Below, one piece after another: positions 31,999-42,317 of a stretch of 44,186 nucleotides of DNA. Under the pieces are notes generated by a model. It made no database searches, was not told the origin of the DNA, and saw only the letters and a list, made by a program, of their open reading frames with translations. Numbering within the stretch: position 1 is the stretch's first letter; the number at the start of each line of letters is the position of its first letter. Where the stretch lies: assembly GCA_020060485.1 (NCBI GenBank), contig JAGVAB010000002.1, positions 1-44,186 of the forward strand. The letters run 5' to 3'. Position numbers and translations under genes: made by a program. This stretch comes from Anaerolineales bacterium (GTDB taxonomy: Bacteria > Chloroflexota > Anaerolineae > Anaerolineales > Anaerolineaceae).

Positions 31999-33093
31999 AT
32001 GGCGAACATTAAGAAAACCCTGAAACGCGTTTTGCCAGATTCTTTGATTGCCCGATTGAAGCAAATCGCAGCATGGTTAAAAAGCAAGCTGTACCGTATT
32101 CTTTCATTATCCGGGCGGTTGAGTGCCTTGTATTATGCCTTGTTTTCAACTAAATTCATTCGTGAGCAACAAGGGGTCATGTATGGAGTTTGGAAGTATT
32201 ACCAGCAATCTTGGCAATCTCAACATACACATTATCTTTTAAGACGCAATATCCACCGGCTTGAGAAAGGCTTGTTGATGAAACCGCGCCGTGACATCTT
32301 TGCGGTGAGTTATATCATCGAAACGGTGGAATGTTTTGAAAAAATCCTTGGCGGTTGCCCAGTTATTGATTCTTCTTCCCAAGAACAGCCCGGCATGAAT
32401 GAGCTTGAATGGGCCTATGATGTGCTCAAATCCTATTTTGATCTTGGGGCAGAGCATCCGGTAATTGATGCGGCCAGGAAGCATTTTCAGCGGATGCCTG
32501 CGCTTGTCACAAACGGACGATTAGTGCCATACCAAAGGGGAGTGTTACAACCTTCGCAGGTGAGCTTTGAGGATTTCATGGCTCTTTCGCACAGGCGAAA
32601 ATCTGTGCGCTGGTATTTACAAAGACCGGTTCCGCGGGAATTGATCGATAACGCGGTCATGGCGGCGGCGCTTGCACCAAGCGCCTGTAATCGCCAACCA
32701 TTTGAGTTTCGCATTTTTGATGACCCTGAACTCGTCGAAAAAGTGTCTGCCTTGCCGGGCGGAACGACCGGGTTCCATCAGAATTTTCCGGTCATCGCAG
32801 CATTGGTCGGAAAACTGGGGGCTTATTTCAATGAAGCTGACCGGCATTTGATCTATATTGACAGTTCTCTGGCAGCGATGGCATTTATGTATGCTCTCGA
32901 AACACAGGGGATTGGGGCATGCGCCATCAATTGGCAGGAGGGGCATTCATCCAAAAAGATGGACACATTGCTTGGACTCTCACTGGATGAGAAGGTGATC
33001 ATGCTCATTTCTCTGGGCTATCCTGACCCGGAAGGTATGGTTGCCTGTTCGCAGAAAAAAGAGCTTTCCCTGCTGCGCAGATACAATGACTGA
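31999..33093 (+). CDS. Nitroreductase-fold protein, polysaccharide-locus type (mirror copy)
   Basis: Identical to the gene at 11094-12188; ATG at 31999 preceded by GGGGA. Confidence 0.8.
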   Translation: MANIKKTLKRVLPDSLIARLKQIAAWLKSKLYRILSLSGRLSALYYALFSTKFIREQQGVMYGVWKYYQQSWQSQHTHYLLRRNIHRLEKGLLMKPRRDIFAVSYIIETVECFEKILGGCPVIDSSSQEQPGMNELEWAYDVLKSYFDLGAEHPVIDAARKHFQRMPALVTNGRLVPYQRGVLQPSQVSFEDFMALSHRRKSVRWYLQRPVPRELIDNAVMAAALAPSACNRQPFEFRIFDDPELVEKVSALPGGTTGFHQNFPVIAALVGKLGAYFNEADRHLIYIDSSLAAMAFMYALETQGIGACAINWQEGHSSKKMDTLLGLSLDEKVIMLISLGYPDPEGMVACSQKKELSLLRRYND

Positions 33094-33124
33094 TATTCCG
33101 GAATCTGGCCAAACAAGATAAAAA

Positions 33125-34639
33125 ATGGAGCCTTTACCCAATTCAACCTTGCCTCAAAATCTACAAAAAACGAGTTCATATGCCTTTGATGTGTTTAAGC
33201 TGGCGACAGGAAATTCAATTGCCCAGGGGCTTATTGTTCTGGCTTCCCCGTTGCTTACCCGCCTTTACACACCAGAAGCATTTGGATTAATGACTCTTTT
33301 CATCTCTATTACCGGTATATTCAGGGTTATTAGTTGTTTGCGGTATGAATTTGCCATTGTCCTGCCAGAATCAAATGAAGAGGCCGCCAATCTGTTGGGT
33401 GGTTCCATGCTGGTAGTTTTGCTGATAACAGGTGTTTCTGCATTGATTGTCATACTTGGGGGAGGCCCACTTTTAAGTCTGTTCAATGCAGAGCAATTGC
33501 AACCATTTTTATGGATGATGCCGTTAACCATTTTTACTGGCGGTGTTTTCCTGGCTCTTAATTACTGGAATACACGCACAAAGCAGTTTACCCGGCTGTC
33601 GATAGCGCAAGTGATCAATTCCGTTGCAGTAATCGTTGTTCAACTTGTTTTGGGATTAATTGGTTTTGTTTCCAGCGGGAGTCTGATCGGCGCGTATGTG
33701 CTGGGATCATTATTGGGAACGGTGATTTTGGGCGGGTTGATCTGGCATGATGATGGCGCATTTCTTTGCCAAAGCATTCGTTTTCGCGATATTTTGACGC
33801 AGTTAAAACGACACCGCAATTTTCCTTTGTATGATTCATGGGCTGCATTGTTAAACAACATTTCCTGGCAATTGCCAGCTTTTCTGTTGGCAATTTTCTT
33901 TTCCCAAACCGAGGTGGGTTACTATGCCTTGAGCTTTCGTTTGCTGAAACTGCCAATGAGTCTGATTGGTGTTTCGATTGGTCAGGTTTTTTTCCAACGG
34001 GCTGCTGAAGCAAAGCCTCGTGGAGAACTGGCTGCGGTTGTCGAAAGTAATTTTCGCTACCTGATCGTCTTGGGATTGATGCCATTTTTTCTTCTCAGCA
34101 TTGTGGGCAAAGAGCTTTTCCTTATGGTTTTTGGGATGAATTGGGGCGAAGCTGGTGTTTATGCGCAAATTCTAAGTATTTGGATCTTTTTCTGGTTCAT
34201 TTCCTCGCCATTGTCCACCCTCTTCAGGGTTTTGGAAAAACAGAAATTCAGTCTGGTCTTAAATATTGTCATTTTCATTTCCCGTATTCTGGCCCTGGGG
34301 ATAGGTGCAGCATTCGGTAGTGCCCGGTTGGCATTATTGTTGTTCGCTTTGTCCGGGATCTTGGTATATGGATACCTGAGCGTTTCCATCGGAATTGCTT
34401 CGGGAGTGTCTCTGCGCAAGATTTGGGGAATGTTCTTTACCAATGTATTGATCTGTCTGCCTGCAGGAGGGCTACTGCTGTTATTAAAATATTACTCCTT
34501 CCCAGCCTGGGCAATTCTTCTGGCTACGGTTTTGATTGTTGCAGTGTATTATATTTATCATGGTATCTATACTTTTTCTGCTCTGAGCCATTTCGCTGAT
34601 ATAAGAAGAATGTTAAATGACCGCTTTCAAAGGAGATAG
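33125..34639 (+). CDS. Wzx-like polysaccharide flippase (mirror copy)
   Basis: Identical 504-residue membrane protein to the gene at 9548-11062. Confidence 0.88.
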   Translation: MEPLPNSTLPQNLQKTSSYAFDVFKLATGNSIAQGLIVLASPLLTRLYTPEAFGLMTLFISITGIFRVISCLRYEFAIVLPESNEEAANLLGGSMLVVLLITGVSALIVILGGGPLLSLFNAEQLQPFLWMMPLTIFTGGVFLALNYWNTRTKQFTRLSIAQVINSVAVIVVQLVLGLIGFVSSGSLIGAYVLGSLLGTVILGGLIWHDDGAFLCQSIRFRDILTQLKRHRNFPLYDSWAALLNNISWQLPAFLLAIFFSQTEVGYYALSFRLLKLPMSLIGVSIGQVFFQRAAEAKPRGELAAVVESNFRYLIVLGLMPFFLLSIVGKELFLMVFGMNWGEAGVYAQILSIWIFFWFISSPLSTLFRVLEKQKFSLVLNIVIFISRILALGIGAAFGSARLALLLFALSGILVYGYLSVSIGIASGVSLRKIWGMFFTNVLICLPAGGLLLLLKYYSFPAWAILLATVLIVAVYYIYHGIYTFSALSHFADIRRMLNDRFQRR

Positions 34640-34641
34640 AC

Positions 34642-35826
34642 TTGCAGATGGAACGGGTGATTGCAATCCAGGGCGTTGACCTGGTGAACAAAGGAGCCGA
34701 ATTAATGCTGCTTGCGACAATGCAGCGCATGCAGCAAGCGGGGTATATTCTTGGCACTGGTCTTCGGTGCGGCAGTTTTAGACAAAGAAATGAAATGGGT
34801 GTTCATCATTTGCCGTGGTTCTTTTATGGAAAATTACCTGCCAATTTGACCATCTTCCTGCAAAATGCACTGGATGGATGCTTCAGGGTGCTCCCGGAAA
34901 AGCGCCGCAAGGCTGACCACATCCTTCTTGAAAAAGAGATTTCTGTTGTTTTGGATGCTTCCGGGTTTGGTTACAGCGATCAATTTGGGGAGATTGGTCT
35001 TCGCAAAACGAAAATTGCAGCCCATAGTGTCAGAAGATGGAAGCAAGCTGGAAAGAAGATCATTTTTCTGCCGCAAGCTTTTGGGCCGTTTCGTCACCCT
35101 CATATCAAACGCGATATGGCGCAAATATTGAGATATGCTGACCTTGTGTTTGCGCGCGATGAGACCTCTCTGGCTTATCTTGATGAACTGGTCCATGGTG
35201 GAACTGGAAAGATCAAACTGGCGCCGGATTTTACCTGCCTCGTTCAAGGCAGATTGCCTGAATATTTTGACCCGGACAGGAAAAGAGCCTGCCTTATTCC
35301 GAATACTCGCATGATCGATCGAACTGAATCAGGGACAGGAGAAAAATATAAGGTTTTCTTAAGCAATTGTCTGTCGTATCTGATCGAAGAAAAATGCGAT
35401 CCTTTTATTTTGATCCATGAAGGCCATGATCTTGCCCTCGCTGTAGAATTGCAAGCCAGGTTTCCCGGTCAGGTGGATATTGTCCAGGAACCTGATCCTT
35501 TATTTGTCAAGGGAATTTTGGGCACCTGTTCATTTGTGATCAGTTCAAGATATCATGGGCTGGTAAGCGCACTTTCCCAAAATGTGCCCAGTCTGGCAAC
35601 AGGGTGGAGTCATAAGTATAAAATGCTCCTGGCGGATTATGGTTGCCCGGAGTGTTTGCTTGAGGTCGGGGGGACAAAACAGGAGATCATACAGAAGATC
35701 GACATGATCCGTTATGGTCAAAGCCGGGAAGATTTGAGCAATCGTTTGCAAATGGCTGCATCAGAACAACGCAGGTTGTCACTTGCCATGTGGCAGGAAG
35801 TTTTTGAGGTATTGGGAGGTTACTGA
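34642..35826 (+). CDS. Polysaccharide pyruvyl transferase family protein (mirror copy)
   Basis: Identical to the gene at 8361-9545; TTG start at 34642, 6 nt after AAAGGAG. Confidence 0.83.
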   Translation: MQMERVIAIQGVDLVNKGAELMLLATMQRMQQAGYILGTGLRCGSFRQRNEMGVHHLPWFFYGKLPANLTIFLQNALDGCFRVLPEKRRKADHILLEKEISVVLDASGFGYSDQFGEIGLRKTKIAAHSVRRWKQAGKKIIFLPQAFGPFRHPHIKRDMAQILRYADLVFARDETSLAYLDELVHGGTGKIKLAPDFTCLVQGRLPEYFDPDRKRACLIPNTRMIDRTESGTGEKYKVFLSNCLSYLIEEKCDPFILIHEGHDLALAVELQARFPGQVDIVQEPDPLFVKGILGTCSFVISSRYHGLVSALSQNVPSLATGWSHKYKMLLADYGCPECLLEVGGTKQEIIQKIDMIRYGQSREDLSNRLQMAASEQRRLSLAMWQEVFEVLGGY

Positions 35827-35898
35827 AAGGTTTTAATCGAAAAGACAACTTCATATATTCGCTTGGCCGGCTTGCCACCTTTGTGGTAGAGAGCTGTT

Positions 35899-37083
35899 TC
35901 AAGCATTCAATTCTTTGTTTTTCTTTTGCGCTTGTTGATACACTTCCATCAACCTGTGATATGCGTTATCCGCGCCAAATTTCTCCAGGAATACCCGCCG
36001 GGCCTGGATGCCCATTTCTGCCGTTTCCTGGGGGTGGTTCATCGCCCAGGTCACTTTTTGCACAAGATCATCTGCATCACCCGGATCGAACAGCAAACCT
36101 GTTTTTCCTTCATCCACCAATTCAGTCATTGCTCCGAGGCGGCTGACGATGACCGGCGTGCCGGTGGCATAGGCTTCGATGATCGTGCGGCCAAAGGTTT
36201 CATACCACACTGAAGGCATAAGCAGTACCTGGGCTGATTTAATTCTTTTTAACATTTCGCCGTGTGGCAGGTGGCCGCAGAAAATCACTTCTGCGTTTCC
36301 TGCCAGGCCCTGTTGAAGCTTGGCCTCCTCGGGGCCAGTGCCAATGATCTGCAAGGGCACATGCGGCAATTGCTGCCAGGCCCGGATCAAGGTGTCTGTG
36401 CCTTTCTCGGGGCTCAGGCGGCCAACGAATACCGCCCCGGTGCGCGATTCATGCCCTTCACCAGGATCCTGCATCAGGTAATTCTTGCGTACCAGGGTGT
36501 TCTCCGAACCCAGGCCCATGTCAAGCATTTTTCTGGCCGCAAATTTTGACACGGGCGCAATAACATCGATCTTTTTCTCCCATGTTTTCAACCAGCGGTG
36601 TATGACCTGCATCATGGTAACGGAAGCAGTTTGTACGAGTGATCGATGATAGCATTTATGCACCATGCCATGCAGCGCGGAGTGGCGGATGCAGTCCTCG
36701 CATACCATGTTGTCGCGATAGAAATAACTGTTTGCACATGCCAGGCGGTAATTTCGCAAGCTGAATACCACGGGAATCTTCAGGCTGTGGCAAGCATAAA
36801 AAACGGCAGGGGAAATCAGGGGGAAAAAATTTTGTACGTGGACAACGTCCGGTTGAAAGGTTTTGAGTATTCTTCGTATCTGGCGATAGGCCTGCCATGA
36901 CCAGGCAGGCCGGAAAAAGAGGGAGGCTTTCTTCAACAGGGAATATCGCCTGATTTCTTCATTGTTTCTGAAGTATGTTTGAACCTCATGCCCATGGGAT
37001 TGCAATAACTCGACATCCTGTTCGGTGGAGATATCCTCACCGCCTCTTTGTTGGTAGAGATTATGAACCATCAGGATGCGCAT
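35899..37083 (-). CDS. GT4-family glycosyltransferase (mirror copy)
   Basis: Identical to the gene at 7104-8288, with the E295/E303 EX7E motif. Confidence 0.88.
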   Translation of the reverse strand: MRILMVHNLYQQRGGEDISTEQDVELLQSHGHEVQTYFRNNEEIRRYSLLKKASLFFRPAWSWQAYRQIRRILKTFQPDVVHVQNFFPLISPAVFYACHSLKIPVVFSLRNYRLACANSYFYRDNMVCEDCIRHSALHGMVHKCYHRSLVQTASVTMMQVIHRWLKTWEKKIDVIAPVSKFAARKMLDMGLGSENTLVRKNYLMQDPGEGHESRTGAVFVGRLSPEKGTDTLIRAWQQLPHVPLQIIGTGPEEAKLQQGLAGNAEVIFCGHLPHGEMLKRIKSAQVLLMPSVWYETFGRTIIEAYATGTPVIVSRLGAMTELVDEGKTGLLFDPGDADDLVQKVTWAMNHPQETAEMGIQARRVFLEKFGADNAYHRLMEVYQQAQKKNKELNA

Positions 37084-37109
37084 AGGTGATTCCTGGTTTT
37101 GTTTTCCAT

Positions 37110-37652
37110 TCATTCCCCGCAAAAAGAATAGGTGCATTGTAGCGCACCGATCTCGCCGGCAGGTTCGCAAATGTAGGAGATATTGTCAATCGTCATTTCC
37201 CAGGAGAAATCCTGGAAGGCAAGCCACTGCATCACCTCTCCAATGTTTTCAGTGGTCACATCTTCATAGGCCAGACTGATGTGCGGCATCCACAGGTCGG
37301 GGCTGTAATAAGGGCTGATGTCTTGGCCAACATTTTGAAAACGCTGCCAGATGTGGGCGTGTGCGTTAGCAAGAATGGGCGTTTTGACCACCGGGATGTA
37401 GATGACCGGGTTGGGGCCGGTGAAGATACCCACTCCGGTGGTTGTGATCTGCAAAGGCGGGGTGATAAGGGAAACTTCATGTGCGGCTTCATCCAGAAGC
37501 TGCGTGGCATAATCTTCGCCGATCTGCCAGGAGAAGTGGGGGTAGGGTGTGGTCTGGATACCCTTGAGACCGAAACGCGTTTCCAGCTCTTGCCAGATAT
37601 TCTTCACGCGGGCGTAATAGGGTTCAGGCAAAAGGGAGACAAGTCCGTGCAT
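37110..37652 (-). CDS. 2H phosphoesterase superfamily protein (mirror copy)
   Basis: Identical to the gene at 6535-7077, with HFS and HIS motifs. Confidence 0.83.
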   Translation of the reverse strand: MHGLVSLLPEPYYARVKNIWQELETRFGLKGIQTTPYPHFSWQIGEDYATQLLDEAAHEVSLITPPLQITTTGVGIFTGPNPVIYIPVVKTPILANAHAHIWQRFQNVGQDISPYYSPDLWMPHISLAYEDVTTENIGEVMQWLAFQDFSWEMTIDNISYICEPAGEIGALQCTYSFCGE

Positions 37653-37665
37653 GGAATTGTTTCCT

Positions 37666-40077
37666 TTAGTAGTCGGCATCGTAAAGTCGTTTGTAGAGGC
37701 TGGTGAAATCGGCGATCTGGGTGATGTATAAACGGGTTTCGCGAAAACGCACCACCTCCAGAAAGAGATCAGCGTCATCTTCGGCCAGCTTGCGCCAGGT
37801 AAGGGTATTGCCTGGTCCACCATTATAGCCTGCCAGAGCCAGCACCATGTCGCCGTCGAAGTAGCGTTTCATGCGCGCCAGGTAGTGGGCGCCCAACTGG
37901 ATGTTGACATAAGGACGCAGCAGGTCTTCTTCAGTATAATGGGGCGGCCAATTCAAATCTGCGGCGAGCTCTGCCCCTGTGGCAGGCATGATCTGCATCA
38001 AGCCGCGGGCACCCGCCGATGAGGTTGCCCCGACATCGAACATGCTTTCCTGGCGGATGGCGGCAAAGATCAGCAGCGGGTCAAGGCCTTCTTTTTCAGC
38101 GGCAGGCAGAACGATGTCCTTGAAATAGATGCCAAAGCGGATGTGGTTGAAGTAATCCGGTGCGGTGAATGTGGCTGCATCATCCATGCCGGCCTGGGTC
38201 AGTATTTGGCGGCTGGTGAAAATTGCCGGGCGGTAGGCGCCGACCTCAAACAGGTAATTCAACAGGCGAAAGCTGTTGATCGGGTCTTGTGAAAATTTTT
38301 GGCGCAGGGTTTCAAATTCCTGGTTGGCCTGGGTATAGCGTCCTATTTCCCACAGGGCGCTGCCGCGGATGAAGTTCGGATCCAGTGCCAGCGTATCCAG
38401 TTCAGTCAGGTTGCTCTCAACCGGCACCTCAAAAGTGCTGCGCACCCACAACTCTGCCAGGCGGCGTTCTTCCTGCCAGTCGATTTCCAGATCGAGGGAC
38501 TGGCTGTCCTGGAAGGTTGCTTCACCATTCAAAAGCTGGCGGGCACGTTCGCTGTAATAACCGGTGGGGTCGCGCTGGGCGGCCTGTTCCCAGGAAATGC
38601 GGGCTGCAGAGACGTCATTTTGAGCTTGTTGGGTTTTGCCAATCCACAGGGAAGCGGCGGCCTGGTCGGCATTGGTGACACCCAGAACCAGTGCCCGCTG
38701 AAAGAGTACCAGGGCTAGGGGGTATTCCTGAATGCGGTAACTGGCAATGGCGGCCAGGAAGAGCGCCCGGTAGCTGAGTTCATTGGACGGATATTCATCC
38801 ATCAAGCGCACCCAGATGGCTGCTGCCTCTGCCAGTTGTCCTTCAAGTTCCAGAATGCGCCCGGCTTCATACAAAAAGCCTGGGGATTCTGCCGCAGTTG
38901 GATAGCGGGCTACATAGTCCAGGTAGGTTTGGGCTGCCTGTTTGGGGCGCTTGAAATAGATCCATTCTGTATAGGCTTTTTCATCCCAGGCGGAAGCCCA
39001 GAAAGGGCTGCTCTGGAAGCGGTTGATCAACAGATTCCAGTCTGCAACAGCTTCTTCAGTGCGCCCCATTTCACGCAGGCATAGAGCGGTATAGTGCAGG
39101 GCTGAACCATCATGATCAGGATTGTCTTTCATGTACCGGGTGAAGGCATCCAGGGCCAGGCCGTATTGGCGGGCAAAGTAGTACACCCGGCCTGCCTGGT
39201 ATTGATCGACGCTGATACCTGCGTTGACCAGCGCCACCAATCCGGAGTAGGCGTCATAGGTGCGGGGGTAATTCAAGATCGAATCTTGATAACGGGCATG
39301 TGCCTGTTCAGGCAAGCCGAGTTTGGTATAGGCTTGCCCGGCCAGGAAGTTCATCTGGGCGCGGGTAAATTCGCTGCTGGTGGCATCGTACACGGAAAGG
39401 TAAAGGCGCAGGGCGTTGATGGAATCGCCCAGAAGGTCATATTGCCTGGCAATTTTGATTTGCAGGCTGCTGATGTCGGCCCGTGAGCCGGTGTCGATGG
39501 CAGCCTGATAGGCATCGATTGCAGCAGCATACTCCCTGGCTTGAGACAGGGCATCGCCGCGCCATTCATGCAGATCGGCGTCCAGTACGCCTGGTTGCGC
39601 CAGGCGGCTTTTTTCGAAGGCCTCTGCTGCAAGCTGGTGATTGTTCAACGCCTGGTAGGACAGGGCCAGGAAATAGTAGGTTTCACCCAGCTGAGGATAG
39701 TCCGGGTAGTTTTCGGCTACTGTGGTCAGCGCTTGAACGGCTTCCCTGGGATTGCCGCGGTGATACTGCGAACGGCCGACACCGGTCATGGCTACTGCCT
39801 GGGTTTCAGCGTCAGCGGCTGAATTGAGCGCGGCCTGATAGATGGAAAGGGCCTGGTCATAATCGCCGTAGAAGATCAGCTGGTCGGCCTGGGCAATACG
39901 CACGGCTGGCAGCGGAGTGGGCGTGGGGCTGGGCAAGGGTAGCGGGGAAGGTGTGGAGGCGGCTATGGTTTGCGCGCTGGCAGCAGTGGCTGTTGCTTCC
40001 GCTTGTGGACCGCCGGTCAGGGCACAACCAGCGCTGATAATGGCAATTAGAAAAAGGGTCAGAATTCTTGTTGGCAT
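37666..40077 (-). CDS. TPR-containing lytic transglycosylase lipoprotein (mirror copy)
   Basis: Identical to the gene at 4110-6521: lipobox Cys18, TPR region, catalytic Glu677. Confidence 0.91.
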   Translation of the reverse strand: MPTRILTLFLIAIISAGCALTGGPQAEATATAASAQTIAASTPSPLPLPSPTPTPLPAVRIAQADQLIFYGDYDQALSIYQAALNSAADAETQAVAMTGVGRSQYHRGNPREAVQALTTVAENYPDYPQLGETYYFLALSYQALNNHQLAAEAFEKSRLAQPGVLDADLHEWRGDALSQAREYAAAIDAYQAAIDTGSRADISSLQIKIARQYDLLGDSINALRLYLSVYDATSSEFTRAQMNFLAGQAYTKLGLPEQAHARYQDSILNYPRTYDAYSGLVALVNAGISVDQYQAGRVYYFARQYGLALDAFTRYMKDNPDHDGSALHYTALCLREMGRTEEAVADWNLLINRFQSSPFWASAWDEKAYTEWIYFKRPKQAAQTYLDYVARYPTAAESPGFLYEAGRILELEGQLAEAAAIWVRLMDEYPSNELSYRALFLAAIASYRIQEYPLALVLFQRALVLGVTNADQAAASLWIGKTQQAQNDVSAARISWEQAAQRDPTGYYSERARQLLNGEATFQDSQSLDLEIDWQEERRLAELWVRSTFEVPVESNLTELDTLALDPNFIRGSALWEIGRYTQANQEFETLRQKFSQDPINSFRLLNYLFEVGAYRPAIFTSRQILTQAGMDDAATFTAPDYFNHIRFGIYFKDIVLPAAEKEGLDPLLIFAAIRQESMFDVGATSSAGARGLMQIMPATGAELAADLNWPPHYTEEDLLRPYVNIQLGAHYLARMKRYFDGDMVLALAGYNGGPGNTLTWRKLAEDDADLFLEVVRFRETRLYITQIADFTSLYKRLYDADY

Positions 40078-40083
40078 AGAAGG

Positions 40084-40112
40084 CTTATACCGGAAACTGG
40101 GCAAAGTGTCAA
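40084..40112 (-). promoter_or_regulatory. Promoter of the lytic transglycosylase operon (mirror)
   Basis: Mirror of 4075-4103: TTGACA, 17 bp, TATAAG, with the start expected on the A of the ATG at 40077. Confidence 0.68.
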
Positions 40113-40144
40113 GCAGGGAATTTGAGGAAACAGCAGTCGGTTCA

Positions 40145-40549
40145 TCAAGGTCTGGTAGGAGCCCCAGATATGGGTATGGGATCAAGTATATCCTTGAAAA
40201 TCTTGTTGAATTTCTGGACAGTATCGATGTCGATCCAATCCTGGCGGGTGGCATCTTTGCGGGTCATGCTGTCTGGAAGGATATTCTTGCGGTATAGGGC
40301 CAGTTGGTCAATCGTTCTGCGGCCATTCTTTGAAATTGCATCATCTGGAATAAAGCCGATGATCTCATAGATGTGAAATCGAGGGTCGTCAAAGTCGATC
40401 AGATCCAGCAGGTAAAGAGGATAATCTTCCATGTTTTCGATGACCTTCATGCCCCACGCACGAAGCTCGGCAGAATCTATACTGCCTGACATGAAGCAGC
40501 ACAGCACAAAGGCGATGATTTCAGAATCGTTTTTTATAAGTCCGTTCAT
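40145..40549 (-). CDS. Unknown soluble protein, 134 residues (mirror copy)
   Basis: Identical to the gene at 3638-4042; family not recognised. Confidence 0.57.
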   Translation of the reverse strand: MNGLIKNDSEIIAFVLCCFMSGSIDSAELRAWGMKVIENMEDYPLYLLDLIDFDDPRFHIYEIIGFIPDDAISKNGRRTIDQLALYRKNILPDSMTRKDATRQDWIDIDTVQKFNKIFKDILDPIPISGAPTRP

Positions 40550-40567
40550 GGGTAGAAAGTAGCCAGA

Positions 40568-40894
40568 TTAATTCCAGAAGCACTCCATATTGCTGATTTC
40601 TTTCCCTGCTTTACGGCGAGTGGTTAATACCCACACGTCTATCGCCATGAGCAATTTATAGATCGGATATACCGGCAGCAGCAAGAGCATCAGAATATCT
40701 GCGAAAAGGAGGATGAGGAACTTGATTTGTTCCAGTACCATGCCATAGGAGATGATTGGGCCAAAGATCGGCACAATCGAAATCAGAGCCACCAAAAAGG
40801 GCTTTTGGATGAACCAATCCCGAATTTTGTCCATGTTGGGCAACAGAACAAATTCCGATAACGACTCTAGCAGGCTTTCCAACCAAACAGGCAT
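40568..40894 (-). CDS. Small membrane protein of unknown function (mirror copy)
   Basis: Identical to the gene at 3293-3619. Its extended -10 (TGCTATAAT) lies at 40940-40948 on the minus strand. Confidence 0.57.
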   Translation of the reverse strand: MPVWLESLLESLSEFVLLPNMDKIRDWFIQKPFLVALISIVPIFGPIISYGMVLEQIKFLILLFADILMLLLLPVYPIYKLLMAIDVWVLTTRRKAGKEISNMECFWN

Positions 40895-41096
40895 GATCTT
40901 CTTTTTTCCTGTAAGCGCAGTTCACAGAACGATGCAATGATTATAGCAATAAGCAGCACCTAACACGTGGGCAATTTATCCATATTCGCATCCCCCACCA
41001 AACACCTTTTCCACGGCAAATCCCGGAAAGCTATTCTTTCATTCCCAGACTGGTTTCAAATTATCTGGTAAAATTTTGGCCTCAAAAGGAGTTTGC

Positions 41097-41291
41097 GTGA
41101 AGATCATCATTATTTTGCGAAACAAGGAATTCGTCCTGAGCAAGGAAACCACGGTCAAGCGGGCCATGGAAATTCTGAACGTGTCCGCAGAGGCACACCT
41201 GGCTGTCAGGGATGGCAGCCTTTTGACCGAAGATGAATTATTGCATGACGGAGATGTGATCCAACTGGTATCCGTCATTTCCGGAGGCTGA
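41097..41291 (+). CDS. ttuB: TtuB-like sulfur carrier protein (mirror copy)
   Basis: Identical to the gene at 2896-3090; GTG start, AAGGAG 5 nt before it, C-terminal GG. Its extended -10 candidate is at 41066-41074. Confidence 0.86.
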   Translation: MKIIIILRNKEFVLSKETTVKRAMEILNVSAEAHLAVRDGSLLTEDELLHDGDVIQLVSVISGG

Positions 41292-41294
41292 TGG

Positions 41295-42227
41295 ATGAAG
41301 TGTAAAAAATGCGAGGGCCGCGCTTCGGTCAAGATGCCGCAGCACAACATGGCCCTCTGCCGCGAGCATTTTCTGGCCTGGCTGCCAGAGCAAACCCAAC
41401 GCATGATTGAAAAATACCAGCTTTTCACCCGGCAGGAGAAGATCCTGGTGGCAGTCTCGGGTGGCAAGGATTCTCTGGCCCTGTGGGATGTGCTGCACCG
41501 CCTGGATTATAACACTGACGGGATCTATATCGATCTGGGCATCGATCACACTGACAGGGGTCTTCCGTACTCTGTCGAATCCAGAAGCCTGTGCCAGCAA
41601 TTTGCTGAACAGCATGGCTTGAACCTGCACATTGTGGATATCAAGGAAAGCTATGGTGAAACCATTGCCGAGATTAACCAGCGCCAGGTGCGCGGCCGGC
41701 AAAAGCCCTGCGCAATTTGCGGGCTGGTCAAACGCCATATTATGAATCAGGTCGCTCAAGAACATCACTATGATATTTTGGCTACCGGTCACAATCTGGA
41801 TGACGAAGCTGCTGCCCTGCTGAGCAACACGCTCAGTTGGTCAGTGGAAATGTTGGCGCACCAGTCACCGAGCCTGCCAGCGGCGGCAGGATTTGCCCGC
41901 AAGGTCAAGCCTTTCTGTCGTTTTTACGAGCGGGAGACAGCCGCTTATGCCCTGCTGCGCGGCATTCGTTATATCTACGATGAGTGTCCCTATAGTGCCG
42001 GGGCAAAGTCTTTGCTGTATAAGGATTTGCTCAATCAACTGGAAAAACGAAGCCCGGGCACAAAGTTGAATTTCTATGTGCGTTTTTTGAAAACCGGCAA
42101 GCAACTTTTCAACCTGGAAGTGGAAGAAGAGATTCCCATTGAAGAACGCTGTCCGGTTTGCGGTCAGCCCACACGCAGCGGTCAGACCTGCGCCTTCTGC
42201 CGTCTGCTGGGCGCCGGGAAGGAATGA
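41295..42227 (+). CDS. ttuA: TtuA-type tRNA 2-thiolation enzyme (mirror copy)
   Basis: Identical to the gene at 1960-2892: SGGKDS, C139/C142/C231 and two zinc sites. Confidence 0.88.
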   Translation: MKCKKCEGRASVKMPQHNMALCREHFLAWLPEQTQRMIEKYQLFTRQEKILVAVSGGKDSLALWDVLHRLDYNTDGIYIDLGIDHTDRGLPYSVESRSLCQQFAEQHGLNLHIVDIKESYGETIAEINQRQVRGRQKPCAICGLVKRHIMNQVAQEHHYDILATGHNLDDEAAALLSNTLSWSVEMLAHQSPSLPAAAGFARKVKPFCRFYERETAAYALLRGIRYIYDECPYSAGAKSLLYKDLLNQLEKRSPGTKLNFYVRFLKTGKQLFNLEVEEEIPIEERCPVCGQPTRSGQTCAFCRLLGAGKE

Positions 42228-42251
42228 GCCGTTCAATTCGTTAAATACCGA

Positions 42252-42279
42252 ACAGCGGGGCGCATCTGCGCCCCGCTGT
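42252..42279. terminator. Bidirectional hairpin between ttuA and glnA (mirror)
   Basis: Mirror of 1908-1935: 12-bp perfect stem with a 4-nt loop. Confidence 0.68.
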
Positions 42280-42317
42280 GGTTCCGAGAGAAACAACCTA
42301 AACAGCAAAACAAAGCT